Shown here piece after piece: positions 34,287 to 35,337 of a stretch of DNA of 35,337 nucleotides. The position numbers and the translations under genes are program-made. Each line of letters opens with the position of its first letter. Position 1 is the stretch's first letter. The notes beneath the pieces are model-generated. The model had not been told where the DNA came from, made no database searches, and saw nothing but the letters and a program-made list of their open reading frames with translations. The stretch comes from an uncultured Arthrobacter sp. Lineage in GTDB: Bacteria; Actinomycetota; Actinomycetes; Actinomycetales; Micrococcaceae. The stretch covers positions 1 to 35,337 of the forward strand of contig NZ_CADCTE010000136.1 of assembly GCF_902805515.1 (NCBI RefSeq). The letters are read 5' to 3'.

Positions 34287-34303
34287 TTGTGGAAGAGCTA
34301 CAA
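34287..34303. promoter_or_regulatory. Inverted repeat upstream of fasR (candidate autoregulatory operator)
   Basis: TTGTGGAAGAGCTACAA, an imperfect inverted repeat. Compared on the coding strand with the site before fabD it shares 12 of 17 positions (TTGTAGnnnTnCnACAA). It lies 38-54 bases before the preferred fasR start. Confidence 0.45.
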
Positions 34304-34322
34304 AGCGCGTGCTTAAACGCCG

Positions 34323-34356
34323 CGGCGGGCGGTGGACTTTCGTCCGCCGCCCGCCG
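34323..34356 (-). terminator. Hairpin terminator after aceE
   Basis: CGGCGGGCGGTGGAC (34323-34337), loop TTTC, GTCCGCCGCCCGCCG (34342-34356): 15 pairs including one T-G. It lies 49 bases past the aceE stop and before the fasR promoter region. No T-run on the aceE strand. Confidence 0.75.
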
Positions 34357-34404
34357 TCGTCGTTCCAGCTGCTGCTGAGCCGTTGCTGGTATGCCGCCTG
34401 CGGT

Positions 34405-35337
34405 TTAGCTCTCGCCGCCGGCGTTGCCCGTCGTTCCGGCATTGACATCGAGCAGCGAGTACTTCTCGATGGCGTCCTTCGGTGCGTTGGCGTCGACCTC
34501 GCCGCGGCGGGCGAGCATCTCCAGGGCGCGGACGACGATGGAGTGGCTGTCGATCTTGAAGAACCGGCGCGCCGCCGCACGGGTGTCCGAGAAGCCGAAG
34601 CCGTCGGCGCCCAGGGTGGCGAACTCGTTGGGCAGGAACTGCCGGATCTGATCCGGCACGGCCTTCATGAAGTCGCTCACCGCGACGATGGGGCCGGTGG
34701 CACCCTCGAGCTGTTCGGTGATGAACGGCCTGCGGGCCTCGCCGCCGGGGTTGAGGAAGGCCTCCTCCTCGGCGTTGAGCCCGTCGCGGCGCAGTTCGTT
34801 CCAGGACGTGACCGACCAGACGTCGGCCGAGACGCCCCAGTCCTCGGCGAGGATCTGCTGGGCCTCGAGCGCCCACGGCACCGCCACGCCGGAGGCGAGC
34901 AGCTGCGTGCGCGGACCGTCGACCTTGGCCGGCTTGAGCAGGTAGATGCCCTTGAGCAGGCCCTCGACGTCGAGCTCTTCGGGCTCGGCAGGCTGCACGT
35001 ACGGCTCGTTGTACACCGTCAGGTAGTACATGAGGTTCCGGTCGGACTCGGATCCGCCCGGGTTCTCGCCGTACATCCGGTTCAGCCCGTCCCGGAGGAT
35101 GTGGCCGATCTCGTACCCGAAGGCCGGGTCGTACGTGATGACGGCCGGGTTCGTCGAGGCCAGGATCGGAGAGTGTCCGTCGGCGTGCTGGAGGCCCTCG
35201 CCGGTGAGCGTGGTGCGCCCTGCGGTGGCCCCGATAATGAATCCGCGGGTCATCTGGTCGGCGGCCGCCCAGATCGAGTCACCGGTGCGCTGGAACCCGA
35301 ACATCGAGTAGAAGACGTAGACGGGGATCAGCGGTTC
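34405..35337 (-). CDS. aceE: Pyruvate dehydrogenase E1 component, C-terminal part (runs off the window)
   Basis: The last 310 residues of a homodimeric E1 of the AceE type. [60 protein letters not shown] and the C-terminal [20 protein letters not shown] are strongly conserved. It decarboxylates pyruvate with thiamine diphosphate and passes acetyl to E2, making acetyl-CoA for the fab pathway encoded next. The thiamine-binding N-terminal part lies beyond the window. Confidence 0.97.
   Translation of the reverse strand, partial: EPLIPVYVFYSMFGFQRTGDSIWAAADQMTRGFIIGATAGRTTLTGEGLQHADGHSPILASTNPAVITYDPAFGYEIGHILRDGLNRMYGENPGGSESDRNLMYYLTVYNEPYVQPAEPEELDVEGLLKGIYLLKPAKVDGPRTQLLASGVAVPWALEAQQILAEDWGVSADVWSVTSWNELRRDGLNAEEEAFLNPGGEARRPFITEQLEGATGPIVAVSDFMKAVPDQIRQFLPNEFATLGADGFGFSDTRAAARRFFKIDSHSIVVRALEMLARRGEVDANAPKDAIEKYSLLDVNAGTTGNAGGES

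Overview
The window is very GC-rich DNA (about 70% by eye, not counted) from an actinobacterium, most likely of the Micrococcaceae (Arthrobacter/Micrococcus/Kocuria type). This rests on gene content: an OleA plus fused OleBC olefin pathway as known from Micrococcus luteus, the actinobacterial families DUF2469 and DUF3145, an FtsY with an N-terminal membrane anchor, and a type II fatty-acid cluster aceE-fasR-fabD-fabH-acpP-fabF. The genus is inference.

Layout. 1-1250: 5' part of a gamma-glutamyltransferase gene on +, ending abruptly. 1250-3574 (-): oleA and the fused oleBC, whose OleC half is cut at the same point, so the two fragments meet head to tail in a chimeric junction. 3801-7439: smc, convergent with an MFS transporter (7444-8730, -). 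8794-9990: ftsY. 10210-11852: amtB-glnB behind a GlnR-like operator array. 11988-13445 (-): zwf, divergent from ffh (13574-15154). 15234-16931: an alpha/beta hydrolase and a two-domain VOC dioxygenase/glyoxalase. 17062-19810: rpsP-khpA-rimM-trmD-rplS, then two signal peptidase I genes, rnhB and a DUF2469 gene. 22718-22930 (-): a small acidic protein. 23152-28323: yraN-comM-dprA, an alkyltransferase-like gene and xerC. 28552-29055: DUF3145. 29156-35337 (-): fabF, acpP, fabH, fabD, fasR and the C-terminal part of aceE.

Most of the window is core housekeeping: chromosome organisation (smc, xerC), co-translational targeting and export (ftsY, ffh, two lepB), translation (rpsP, rimM, trmD, rplS), nitrogen sensing (amtB-glnB), DNA uptake and repair (comM, dprA, alkyltransferase-like protein) and fatty acid synthesis, whose acyl products also feed the Ole pathway. 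No gene-free stretch exceeds about 300 bases. I saw no tRNA, rRNA, CRISPR array or insertion sequence.

Most unusual points: an Ogt/MGMT-family protein whose catalytic cysteine is glycine (PGHRV instead of PCHRV) and which has a long low-complexity tail; an xerC with no ATG/GTG/TTG start but a good ribosome binding site before an ATC; a shared 17-bp inverted repeat in front of both fasR and fabD; two mutually exclusive hairpins after the DUF2469 gene; a transcription terminator that appears to lie inside the start of lepB1; and the ggt/oleC junction, which may be an assembly chimera.
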